Assembly (NCBI RefSeq): GCF_004361695.1
Contig: NZ_SNVW01000011.1
Location: 62,001-126,000, forward strand
Length of the DNA: 64,000 nt
DNA from: Curtobacterium flaccumfaciens
GTDB taxonomy: Bacteria > Actinomycetota > Actinomycetes > Actinomycetales > Microbacteriaceae
Direction of reading: 5' to 3'
The stretch's first letter is position 1. The number at the start of each line of letters is the position of its first letter. Shown here piece after piece: positions 35,143 to 43,900 of this stretch. The notes below the pieces were generated by a model. It worked only from the letters and a program-made list of their open reading frames with translations. It did not search any database and had not been told where the DNA came from. A program made the translations under genes and the position numbers.

Positions 35143-36462
35143 TCAGGGAGCGGGGTCGGAGGCCGACGGCGGGACGGTGGAGTGCACGCCGCGTCGAGCC
35201 CAGGCGGGCGCGTGCTCGGGCAGCGGGCCGAACGCGATGCCGCGCGCGTAAGCGCCCCGGACCGGCGGGACCCAGCGGGCGAGCAGGACGGGGAGCTTCG
35301 GCGGCCCGGCCTGCAGTGCACCGGCGAAGGCCCGTTCGAACACCACCCGGTGCAGCACCGCCTGTGCCGTCTGGACGATGACCGCGGGCGTCGAGCGGCG
35401 TCGCTGCACCGCCGCCAGCGCCCCGTCGAGCCCCGCACCACCGAGTCCGCGTCGGAGCGCGGGCACGAGGATCGCCGCCGTCGCCACGGCGTCCTGCACC
35501 GCCAGGTTGATGCCGACCCCGCCCGCCGGTGACATCGCGTGGGCGGCGTCGCCGATGCAGAGCAGCCCGGGGCGCCACCACCGCCGGAGCCGGTCCATCC
35601 GGACGTCGAGCACGTGCACGTCGTCCATCGAGGCGATCGCGTCGACCCGTCCGGCGAAGTCCGGCCGGAGCCGGGCGACCCGGGCGCGGAAGGCCGCCAG
35701 GCCCTCGGCGCGGAGGGCGGCGTCCGAGCCCTTCGGCGCGAAGTACGCGACCTGGTGGTAGTCCGGCCGCGGGAAGCTGAGCAGCACGTCGGTGCCGGAG
35801 AACGCGGGGACGAGGGCGGTCTCGGCGTCGCCGGGCTCGCGCGGCAGCCGGAACCACCAGGTGTCGAACGGCACGGGGAACGTGTGCGGACGGAGCCCGG
35901 CGGCGCTCCGCAGCACCGAGTCGCGGCCGTCGCAGGCGATGACGACGTCGGCGCGGAGCTCCTCGGCCTCCGTCCTGGACTCGACTTCGGCCGCACCGCC
36001 GCGGGCGCCGTACGGCCGGAGGTGCACGCCGGTGACGACGCCGTTCTCCACGATCATGCCGGTCGCCGCGAGGCCCATCGAGATGGTGAACGACGGCTCC
36101 TCGCGTGCCGCGGTCACGAGCATGTCCAGCAGGTCCCACTGCGGCACCATCGCGACGTGGTCGTACGGCGGTCGGAGGCGCGAGAAGTCGCCGAGCAGCG
36201 CCCGTGAGCCGTCGGGCATCGGCAGCGAGAAGTCGTCGAGCCGAGACTGCGGCAGTGCCCGGAACCGGTCGCCGAGGCCCAGCTCGTCGAGCAGCCGGAT
36301 CGTCGAGGCGTGCACGGTGTCACCGCGGAAGTCCCGGTTGAAGTCGTCGTGCTTCTCGACCACGCGCACCGCGACGCCGGCGCGCGCGAGCAACAGGCCG
36401 AGGACGACCCCGGCGGGGCCGCCACCGACCACCGCGACGCTCGTCCGCGACACCGTCACCAT
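35143..36462 (-). CDS. FAD-dependent monooxygenase
   Basis: 439 residues of the PF01494 group. FAD-binding VAVVGGGPAGVVLGLLLARAG, the mid-protein DG motif VIACDGRDSVLR, and the second FAD motif LLCIGDAAHAMSPAGGVGIN. Members hydroxylate aromatic or other small compounds with NAD(P)H and oxygen. TAGCGT (36470-36475) stands 7 nt before the ATG, giving a leaderless start that nearly meets a divergent one. Confidence 0.88.
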   Translation of the reverse strand: MVTVSRTSVAVVGGGPAGVVLGLLLARAGVAVRVVEKHDDFNRDFRGDTVHASTIRLLDELGLGDRFRALPQSRLDDFSLPMPDGSRALLGDFSRLRPPYDHVAMVPQWDLLDMLVTAAREEPSFTISMGLAATGMIVENGVVTGVHLRPYGARGGAAEVESRTEAEELRADVVIACDGRDSVLRSAAGLRPHTFPVPFDTWWFRLPREPGDAETALVPAFSGTDVLLSFPRPDYHQVAYFAPKGSDAALRAEGLAAFRARVARLRPDFAGRVDAIASMDDVHVLDVRMDRLRRWWRPGLLCIGDAAHAMSPAGGVGINLAVQDAVATAAILVPALRRGLGGAGLDGALAAVQRRRSTPAVIVQTAQAVLHRVVFERAFAGALQAGPPKLPVLLARWVPPVRGAYARGIAFGPLPEHAPAWARRGVHSTVPPSASDPAP

Positions 36463-36469
36463 GCACCGG

Positions 36470-36487
36470 ACGCTACGCCGCTACGCT
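36470..36487. promoter_or_regulatory. Back-to-back divergent -10 boxes
   Basis: TAGCGT on the minus strand (36470-36475) precedes the FAD gene by 7 nt, and TACGCT on the plus strand (36482-36487) precedes the GTG at 36494 by 6 nt. Only six bases separate the two boxes. Confidence 0.5.
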
Positions 36488-36493
36488 GCCGTC

Positions 36494-37672
36494 GTGGGGA
36501 ACGACGGGGCATCGGGTTCCGACCGGCTGCGGGCGGTCGTCGACACGCAGGCTGCTCGTGCGGCCCGCGACCGAGCGGCACGGCAATCGTGGGCGCCCGT
36601 CTTCGCGATCGTCTGGACCCTCGCGGTGATCGGGTTCCTCGCCGTCGCGGTGCTCCTCAACGCCCTCGCCGGCTGGCGCGAAGGGCCGTCGTGGGGCTTC
36701 GCCGCGCTCTGCACCGGCGTCCCCGTCGTGCTGCTCCACGTCGTGCACGCGCTCGTCGTCCGGAGCGGGCGGGAGCGCAACCGTCAGGCCTGGGACGAGG
36801 TCGCGGACCGTCTCGACGAGCAGGTCGAGCGCGCCGGCATGCCCGCGCCCGACCGTGGCGCCGTGCTGCGCATGCTCCGAGCCTCGGACGCGGGGCCGGT
36901 CCAGCCCGGTGGCCCCGCACCGGACGGGCCGTCGTACCGGTGGACGTTCCCGGTCGCCGACGACGCGGCGCGGCGGCTCGTCGTGGACCGGCAGGACGGA
37001 CCGCGGGGTGAGGTCGTGGTCGTGACGGCGGACGTCGAGGGACGTGCGGACGTCGCGGGTGCTGCCGTGGTCGGTGCTGACGTGGCCGAAGCGGACGTGG
37101 CCGAAGCGGACGTCGTCGGTGCTGACGTCGCGAGTGCCGTCCTCGGCGCCTACCGCTCGCACATCCCGGCCCCGATCACGGCGTCGCGGCTCGGTGGTCG
37201 GCCCGCCGCCCCGCCCGGGTTCTCGTGGCCGCGGTGCGCCGAGCACGGAGCGCCGATGTGCTTCACCGCCCAGCTCGAGCACCGTGGTGCGCTGGTCCTG
37301 CTGTTCTTCTGCCAGGCAGACCCGGGTGGCTGCGCTTCGTGGGACCCCGACGCGGGGGCCAACGCGGCGGTCGTCGTCGGCGGTCGCGACCTCGAGCTCG
37401 CGGCACCACCGGCGGATGCGACCGCGGCGCTGCTCGACGGCGATCCGTGGTTGCTCGGTGTCCGAGCGCCCGGCACCGCACCCTGTCCCACGGTGGGGGA
37501 TGCCGGGCAGTGGGGCGGCGTGCCGGAGTGGATCCAGGGGGACGAGCAGCCCGCCGACACCGAGTTCGTCGCGATGCTCGAGGAGCCTCCGGGCACGGGG
37601 GTGTTCGGCGGCGGGGCCGCGTACGTCTTCGTGGGTCCGGACGGCTCGGCCACGACCCTGTGGCAGCGGTGA
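36494..37672 (+). CDS. Membrane protein with C-terminal YwqG/DUF1963-like domain
   Basis: 392 residues. Two membrane helices near residues 36-80 (VFAIVWTLAVIGFLAVAVLL; GVPVVLLHVVHALVV) are followed by a soluble region. Residues about 180-215 form five-residue repeats of the ADVxx type (DVAEA twice, DVVGA, DVASA), encoded by near-identical 15-bp units. The C-terminus has the pattern of DUF1963 proteins (GFSWPRCAEHGAPMCFTAQL; VPEWIQGDEQPADTEFVAML). Function unknown. The GTG at 36494 was chosen for its -10 spacing; the ATG at 36461 is an alternative. The next gene starts 4 bp after the stop. Confidence 0.65.
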   Translation: MGNDGASGSDRLRAVVDTQAARAARDRAARQSWAPVFAIVWTLAVIGFLAVAVLLNALAGWREGPSWGFAALCTGVPVVLLHVVHALVVRSGRERNRQAWDEVADRLDEQVERAGMPAPDRGAVLRMLRASDAGPVQPGGPAPDGPSYRWTFPVADDAARRLVVDRQDGPRGEVVVVTADVEGRADVAGAAVVGADVAEADVAEADVVGADVASAVLGAYRSHIPAPITASRLGGRPAAPPGFSWPRCAEHGAPMCFTAQLEHRGALVLLFFCQADPGGCASWDPDAGANAAVVVGGRDLELAAPPADATAALLDGDPWLLGVRAPGTAPCPTVGDAGQWGGVPEWIQGDEQPADTEFVAMLEEPPGTGVFGGGAAYVFVGPDGSATTLWQR

Positions 37673-37676
37673 CGCC

Positions 37677-38432
37677 GTGGGGCTCCTGTGGTGGCGACGA
37701 CGTCGACCGGCTCCGGACGAGCCCTTCGACCCGCAGCGCGTGCCGGACGAGGACCTGGACCGGGTCGAGCCGGACGGGGAACAGCTCGACGAGGTGATCG
37801 ACCCGCTCCTGCTGCCCGGGTTCACCACGGAGCAGGACCTCGTCGACGTGGTGACGGAGTGGTTCGCGGACGACAGCGACGACCTCCCCGCCTTCCGACG
37901 CCGCGTCGAGGACCACGTGCACGCACGGTGGCGGGCGCGACTCGACGAGCAGCGGACGTGGCCGACGGTGACCAGCCAGTACGAGCTGCTCCGCGACGCG
38001 TTCACCGCGCTGCACGACGAGCACGGTTTCGCGGTGGGCTCGGCGGCCGGCGTCGACCAGTCCGACGGGTTCCGGATCGTGCGGGACGGTCGGACGCCGG
38101 ACCCGGAGTCGCCGGACGGGTTCCGCGAGTGGGCGTACGTGTTCTTCCACGAGCAGGACGCCGAGGGCCTCACCGCACCGGGCGCCGTCCTGCGTCTGGC
38201 GTTCGGTGCCTTCCGTCCGTCACCGGACCTCGGACCGGACGCCGTGGCACGCGCCGCGCTGTCCGAGCGCGGGCGGACGGCGCTCGCCGAGCGCAGTCGC
38301 GCGGTCGCGGGTGACACCGTGGTGTCCGTCCTGGTCGAGCACGGACTCGCGGCGGTGTGGACGGGCGACGGGTCCGCACGCATCCGGGTGTCGATCGACC
38401 GGTGGCGGAAGCCGTTGTCCGGAACCGACTGA
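37677..38432 (+). CDS. Uncharacterised protein, DUF6891-like
   Basis: 251 residues, soluble. The region TSQYELLRDAFTALHDEHGF, followed by GFREWAYVFFHEQDAEGL and LRLAFGAFRP, resembles DUF6891 proteins of actinobacteria, whose function is not known. The assignment is from memory of the family pattern and is tentative. The GTG start lies 4 bp after the previous stop, so the two genes are probably cotranscribed. Confidence 0.6.
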   Translation: MGLLWWRRRRPAPDEPFDPQRVPDEDLDRVEPDGEQLDEVIDPLLLPGFTTEQDLVDVVTEWFADDSDDLPAFRRRVEDHVHARWRARLDEQRTWPTVTSQYELLRDAFTALHDEHGFAVGSAAGVDQSDGFRIVRDGRTPDPESPDGFREWAYVFFHEQDAEGLTAPGAVLRLAFGAFRPSPDLGPDAVARAALSERGRTALAERSRAVAGDTVVSVLVEHGLAAVWTGDGSARIRVSIDRWRKPLSGTD

Positions 38433-38469
38433 TGCGACGGGCCAGCGCCGAAGGACCAGCGACGACCGG

Positions 38470-39450
38470 TCAGCTCCGCGCGGACTGCCGCCCGACGACG
38501 ACACGCACGACGACGACCCGCACGATGACGACCACCGCGGCCGCCAGCGCTCCGGCCACCGCCGCGACCACAGTGTCCTGGGTGGCGGCGCCGGCGAGCA
38601 CGAAGACGACCACGGCGGCGGAGATCGCCGTCACGACGGTCCGCCACCACGTCCAGGGCGCCGCACGGTCGGCGGCACGCGCGCGTCGGCTCGCGGCGTC
38701 GGTGGCCGCGCGTTCCCAGAGGTCGTCGCCTCGGGGGTCGTAGCGCCGTCGCCACTGTTCCGGCGTGATCCACGACGGACGGGGCACCTCCGGCCGCTCG
38801 GGACCGATCCCGCCCACCTCGGTCGGCCCGACGTCGGCAACGCGGTCGGCGACGCGCTCGGCGACGCGGTCGGGGAGCGCGGGCGGGGCCTGCCGCGGGA
38901 GGGCGTTGCCGCCGACGGTCCACTCGCCGCCGAGCAGGAAGGAGCGCTCCGGTTCGGCCTCGGCGACCGCGCGCTCGAGCTCGGACACCCGGGTGGTCGC
39001 CCGGCGGTCGGGGCCGTCCCAGAGGCTGGCGTCACCGACGACCTCGGCGACGTGGTCGTCGACGTCGTGCTCGTCCGCGACCGACATGACGACGAGTTCG
39101 AGCAGGTCGAGGCAGAGGACGGCGTCGACGGGACGGGCCGCCACCGAGGCGACGTCGCCCAGGAAGGCACGGGCGGCATCGGCGAGCTCCGGCCACGTCC
39201 GCTCGACGGCGCCGAGGCGGTCACGGTAGGACGGCAGCGCCACTGACCAGGGCACGCGGACCTCGGCCGCGTCGGCGTCGAGCGCACGCCCCGACCGGAG
39301 CGCCGCGGTCAGCCGGGCTCCGTGCTCGTCCCAGACCTGCGGAGGAACGAAGCCGAGCCACAGGAAGGGCAGGACGTACTGGATCTCCCACTCGGCGAGC
39401 ACGGTGCCGTCGGGCTCGGAGCACACCTGCAGCCGGACGGAGTTCCCCAC
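38470..39450 (-). CDS. Uncharacterised protein with C-terminal membrane helices
   Basis: 326 residues, family not recognised. The N-terminal 250 residues are soluble and Asp/Glu-rich. The end has two membrane helices (VVTAISAAVVVFVLAGAA; VVAAVAGALAAAVVVIV) and a basic tail. SWITPEQWRRRYDPRGDDLWERA just before the helices looks like an actinobacterial membrane-proximal segment. The GTG at 39450 was chosen because TAGGGT (39458-39463) ends 7 nt before it. Confidence 0.6.
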   Translation of the reverse strand: MGNSVRLQVCSEPDGTVLAEWEIQYVLPFLWLGFVPPQVWDEHGARLTAALRSGRALDADAAEVRVPWSVALPSYRDRLGAVERTWPELADAARAFLGDVASVAARPVDAVLCLDLLELVVMSVADEHDVDDHVAEVVGDASLWDGPDRRATTRVSELERAVAEAEPERSFLLGGEWTVGGNALPRQAPPALPDRVAERVADRVADVGPTEVGGIGPERPEVPRPSWITPEQWRRRYDPRGDDLWERAATDAASRRARAADRAAPWTWWRTVVTAISAAVVVFVLAGAATQDTVVAAVAGALAAAVVVIVRVVVVRVVVGRQSARS

Positions 39451-39457
39451 CCGGGTG

Positions 39458-39463
39458 ACCCTA
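39458..39463 (-). promoter_or_regulatory. -10 box TAGGGT, leaderless spacing
   Basis: TAGGGT lies 7 nt before the GTG at 39450 and includes the TAG stop of the upstream gene. Confidence 0.45.
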
Positions 39464-39949
39464 CCGGGCCGGTGCGGCGGTGCTGGAGACCTGGCCGGAC
39501 CCCGTCCCGTCGGCGGCACCGGCGAAGACGATCCCGCCCCAGGTGATGCACCCGATCGCGAGCACGAAGCCGATCGCCGCGATCCACCACGAGCTGCGTC
39601 GGCGGATCCAGGCGCCGATCGCGAGGACGACCGTCGCGACCCCGATCACGAACGCCCCGCCGACCGCGATCGCCGCCCCGCCGAAGTACGTCCCCGGGGA
39701 GCAGCCGGTCGCCGCGTCGCAGGTCGCGGTGGCCGAGATCACCGCGATGATGCCGACGATCGCCGTGACCACGGTCATCACGGTGCCGAACGCCAGCAGC
39801 AGCACCGTCGAGATGCGGTCGGCGAGCCGCGCCGGCGGGAAGAGCGTCGTGCCGCCCTGCTCCCACGCGCGCTGGGCGTCGGCGGCGCCCGGGGAGGAGC
39901 CGGACGGGGTGGGCTGCGGCGGTCCGCCGGGGACGTTCGACCAGGTCAT
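39461..39949 (-). CDS. Small membrane protein
   Basis: 162 residues: a Pro/Gly/Ser-rich cytoplasmic head of about 40, then four helices (TVLLLAFGTVMTVVTAIVGI; GGAAIAVGGAFVIGVATVVL; WIAAIGFVLAIGCITWGGIV). A Cys pair (TATCDAATGCSPG) sits in an external loop and could form a disulphide. Family not recognised. The start is 10 bp after the CitE-like gene, so they may share a transcript. Confidence 0.65.
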   Translation of the reverse strand: MTWSNVPGGPPQPTPSGSSPGAADAQRAWEQGGTTLFPPARLADRISTVLLLAFGTVMTVVTAIVGIIAVISATATCDAATGCSPGTYFGGAAIAVGGAFVIGVATVVLAIGAWIRRRSSWWIAAIGFVLAIGCITWGGIVFAGAADGTGSGQVSSTAAPAR

Positions 39950-39959
39950 GGAGACCGTC

Positions 39960-40865
39960 CTACCGCGCCTCGACCCCGAACGCCTGTGCGAGACGCTGGA
40001 TCTTCTGCGCGCGACCGAGCCGCGGCAGGTCCGATCCGTCGCGGATGACCTTCCCGCGGGCCTCGAAGTCGTCGAGGAAGTCCTGCGCCCAGGCGACGTC
40101 GGTCGGCGTCGGGGAGATGACCTCGTTGATGACCGGCAGCTGCTCGGTGTCGAGGCAGAGCTTGCCGGTCAGGCCGAGCGACACGGCGACCTGCGACTGC
40201 TCGCGGAGGATCGGGTGCGACGAACCGACGGTGGGTCCGTCGATGGGGCCGGGCAGGTCGCCCACGCGCGAGGCCACGACGAGCTTCGACCGCGGGTACG
40301 CCATCGCGAGCGTGTCCGCCGAGGTCCCGGTGTCGCGGCGGTAGTCCCCGGAGCCGAAGGCCAGCCGGAACGCTCCCTGCGCCCGTGCGATCGACACCGA
40401 CTCCTCGATGCCGAGCGCCGACTCGACGAGCGCGATCACCGGCGTCTGGCCACCCAGGCGGTGCCACGTGTCGGTGACCTGCGCGGGCGACTCGGTCTTC
40501 GCGAGCATCACGCCCTGCAGGCCGGGCAGCCCACGGAGCTCCTCGACGTCGTCGGCCCAGAAGTCCGTCGTGACGTCGTTGATCCGGACCCAGGCCTCGC
40601 CGCCGCCGGCCAGCCACGAGGCGACCGTCGTGCGGGCACCGGGCTTCGCGGCGGGGTCGACGGCGTCCTCGATGTCGAGGATGATCTGGTCGGCCCGCGA
40701 GCGCTGTGCCCGCTCGAACCGGTCGGACGCCGTGCCCGAGACGAGGAGCCACGACCGCGAGATCTCGGCGGGGACCGATCGACGCCGGTTCGGCCCGGCC
40801 GACGAGGGCGCGGGGATGGACGGAGCGGAGCGGTCGTCGATGGCCATGTCCCGTTGGTACCACAT
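39960..40865 (-). CDS. HpcH/HpaI aldolase / CitE-like lyase
   Basis: 301 residues. CitE-type motifs: SWLLVSGTASDRFERAQRSRADQIILDIEDAVDP with the acidic metal ligand, VRINDV, and VIALVESALGIEE with the second acidic ligand. Members cleave or form acyl-CoA esters such as citramalyl-, malyl- or citryl-CoA. No CoA ligase or citrate lyase partner is near, so the substrate is open. An ATG at 40847 is an alternative start. It is divergent from the helicase-like gene. Confidence 0.85.
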   Translation of the reverse strand: MWYQRDMAIDDRSAPSIPAPSSAGPNRRRSVPAEISRSWLLVSGTASDRFERAQRSRADQIILDIEDAVDPAAKPGARTTVASWLAGGGEAWVRINDVTTDFWADDVEELRGLPGLQGVMLAKTESPAQVTDTWHRLGGQTPVIALVESALGIEESVSIARAQGAFRLAFGSGDYRRDTGTSADTLAMAYPRSKLVVASRVGDLPGPIDGPTVGSSHPILREQSQVAVSLGLTGKLCLDTEQLPVINEVISPTPTDVAWAQDFLDDFEARGKVIRDGSDLPRLGRAQKIQRLAQAFGVEAR

Positions 40866-40946
40866 CGCCTCGCCCGGGATCGCATCGGGCCGGGCCGGAA
40901 ACCCCGAAACCTCGGTTCATTGCCAGAGAGGCGGCGCGATCCCGCC

Positions 40947-40952
40947 TACAGT
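40947..40952 (+). promoter_or_regulatory. -10 box TACAGT, leaderless spacing
   Basis: TACAGT ends 7 nt before the GTG at 40960, which decided the start of the helicase-like gene. Confidence 0.5.
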
Positions 40953-40959
40953 GTCGGAT

Positions 40960-43900
40960 GTGTGGCGAGCGGACAGGGTGACCGACGGCGAGGGCGACGT
41001 GAACGACGGCGTCCGCGTCGAGGGCGCCGTCGCGCCCACCAACCAGCGGGATCAGCAGGATCAGCACGACCAGCAGGGGGAGCAGGACCAGCGGGGGCAG
41101 CAGGAAGAGACCGTCGTGAGTGACGAACCCGACCGCACCCTGCGTCCGGAACTGCAGCTCACGAGTCCGCAGGCGATCAGCCTGGGTGATCCGCGCCTCC
41201 AGGCCGGCAACGCCGCCGAACCCGCATGGGACGTCTGGCGGAAGCAGCTGACCGGCGTCGGCGGGACCAGCCCCCTCACGCACTTCTCCGACCACCCGCG
41301 GGCCCGGATCGAGCTCTCGACGACGCACCCCGGCGGCCTCGCCCAGTTCATCACCGGCAAGACCACGCTGCTCTCCAGCCTCATCCGCGACGAGGTGGCG
41401 CTCCGTGCCGCCCGCATCGCCGCCGCCCAGGTCGAGGCGAAGGGCACCGAGCTCGCCACCGTGCGCGGCATCGACGCCGTGAAGCTCGGCATCGGCATGG
41501 CCGACTGGCAGCACGGCGACGAGCAGTTCCGCGGCCCGGTCCTCCTCCGCCCGCTCGCGATCCGTCGCCACGGCCGTGACTTCGAGGTCCGCCTGCTCGG
41601 CGAACCCGTGCTCAACCCCGGCCTGGCCGATGCCCTGCACGAGCAGTTCGGCGTCATCCTCGACGCCCAGTCCTTCGTGGCGCTGGCGCAGCAGGACGGC
41701 TCGTTCACGCCGAACCCGGTCATCGACCGCCTCCGTGGCCTGACCGCGCACATCCCGGGCTTCTCGGTCCACGCGCGCCTCGTCGTGTCGACCTTCGCCG
41801 AGGTCGCGACCGGCATGGTCGAGGACACCGAGGACCTGTCGCACCCCGTGCTCGACGCCCTCGCCGGCAACCCCAGCGCCAAGTGGCAGGTCGAGCAGTC
41901 GTACCACCCGGTCGAGCAGACCCCGTCGGACGAGCGCAGCCCCGAGACGGACACGCTCCTCCTCGACGCGGACGACGAGCAGGAGAACGTGATCGCGCAG
42001 ATCACGGCCGGCAACTCGATCGTCGTCAAGACCCTGCCCGGCACCGGTGGCACGCAGACCATCGTCAACGCGCTCGGCGGCCTCGTCGCCGCGAACAAGC
42101 GCGTGCTCGTCGTCAGCCCGCGCCGGGCCACGCTCCGTGGGATCGCCGCCCGCTTCGCCGAGGTCCAGCTGCCCGGCGTCGCCGTGACGCCCGGCACCCT
42201 GCGCCGCGACGTCGTGCGCTCCATCGCGCGCAACGAGAAGGCATCGCGTCCGAACCTGCGCGAGGTCGACGACGCCCTCGTCCGGCTGCGGAAGGTGCTC
42301 AAGGACTACCGCGGCTCGCTGACCCGCGTCGACCCCGACTTCCGCGTCTCCGTCCTCGACTGCCTCGTCGAACTGTCGCGGCTCTCGCTGCTGCCGGTGC
42401 CGCCGTCGACCACGGCCCGGCTCTCGAAGACGTCGGTGACGTCCATGGTCGAGGGGCGCTCCCGCGTCGCCGAGACGATGGTCAGTGCCGCGAACCTCGG
42501 CGAGTTCCGCTACGGCCCGGACGACTCGCCCTGGTACGGCGCGAAGTTCGGCTCGAGTGACGGCGCGCAGCGTGCCCACAAGACGGCGAAGGACCTCGAC
42601 ACCGACGGCCTGCCGACCCTGCTCCGCCGTGCCCACGACCTCGTGGACTCGACGCACATGCGCCAGTTCACGACGATCAACGAGCTCGGCATCTACCTGC
42701 GCCTGCTCACCGAGATCCGGGACACCCTCGACCGCTTCCTGCCCGTCGTCTTCGACCGTTCGGTCTCCGAGCTCGTGGCAGCCACCGCCCCGCGCGGCGA
42801 GGGCGCCCCGATGTCGGCCACGAACCGCCGCCGGCTGAAGAAGCTGGCGCGCGAGTACGTGCGGCCCGGCGTGCACGTGTCCGACCTGCACGAGGCGCTC
42901 ACCCGCGTCCAGCAGCAGCGCGTGCTCTGGCAGCGCTACGTCGCCGCCGGCGTGAACCCCGAGGTCCCCACCGGCATCGCGGACGTCCAGGTGCTCTTCT
43001 CGAACGTGGTCGAGGACCTCGCGCGCCTCGACGAGCCGCTCGGCCGCACCGCGCGTGAGACCCAGCTGGCGAACGTGCCGATCGACGAGCTCGTCCCGAC
43101 GATCGCCCGCCTCGCCGAGGAGTCCGACGTCCTGCACAACCTGCAGGAGCGCACCGAGCTCATGCAGACCCTGCGCGACCTGCAGCTCGAACCGCTCATC
43201 ACCGACCTGGCGAACCGGCACGTGCCGGACACCCACGTGCCGGCCGAGCTCGAGCTCGCCTGGTGGCAGTCCGCGCTCGAGACCATGCTCGAGTCCGACC
43301 GGGCCCTGCTCGGCGCGAACACCGACATGCTCGACCGGGTCGAGGCCGACTTCCGCCTCGTCGACGACGCGCACGCGGCCGGGGTCTCCCAGGGTCTGGC
43401 GTGGCAGCTCGCCGAGAACTGGAAGGTCGGGCTCGTCGACTGGCCGGACGAGGCCGTGGCGCTCAAGACGCAGCTGAAGGAGGGCGCGATCAGCTCGCGC
43501 CTCCTGCAGGACTCCGCCCCGCACCTGTCGCGCTCGATCGCCCCGGTCTGGCTCGCCTCGCCGTACGAGGTGTCGCAGATCGCGGACACCATGCCCTTCG
43601 ACACGGTGATCCTCGTCGACGCCGGTGCCGTCACCATCGCCGAGACCGTCGGCGCCGTCCGCCGCGCCCGGCAGACCGTCGTGTTCGGCGACCCGGTCAC
43701 GCAGACCCCGTCGCCGTTCCGGATCGCGGTCGACCCGGCGCACCGCGCGCTGCAGGTCGACGAAGCGGTCCTCGACGCCTTCCACGCCGACTCGGCGCTC
43801 GCGAAGCTGTCGACGCTCCTGCCGACGCTCTCGCTCACCCGGTCGTACCGCGCCGGCGGCGAGGACCTCGCCGAGCTCGTCAACCGTCGCTTCTACGGCG

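Noticed and set aside
40408-40959. Upstream extension of the helicase-like reading frame
   Set aside because: It overlaps the oppositely oriented CitE-like gene, has no family signal, and a -10 box fits the GTG at 40960.
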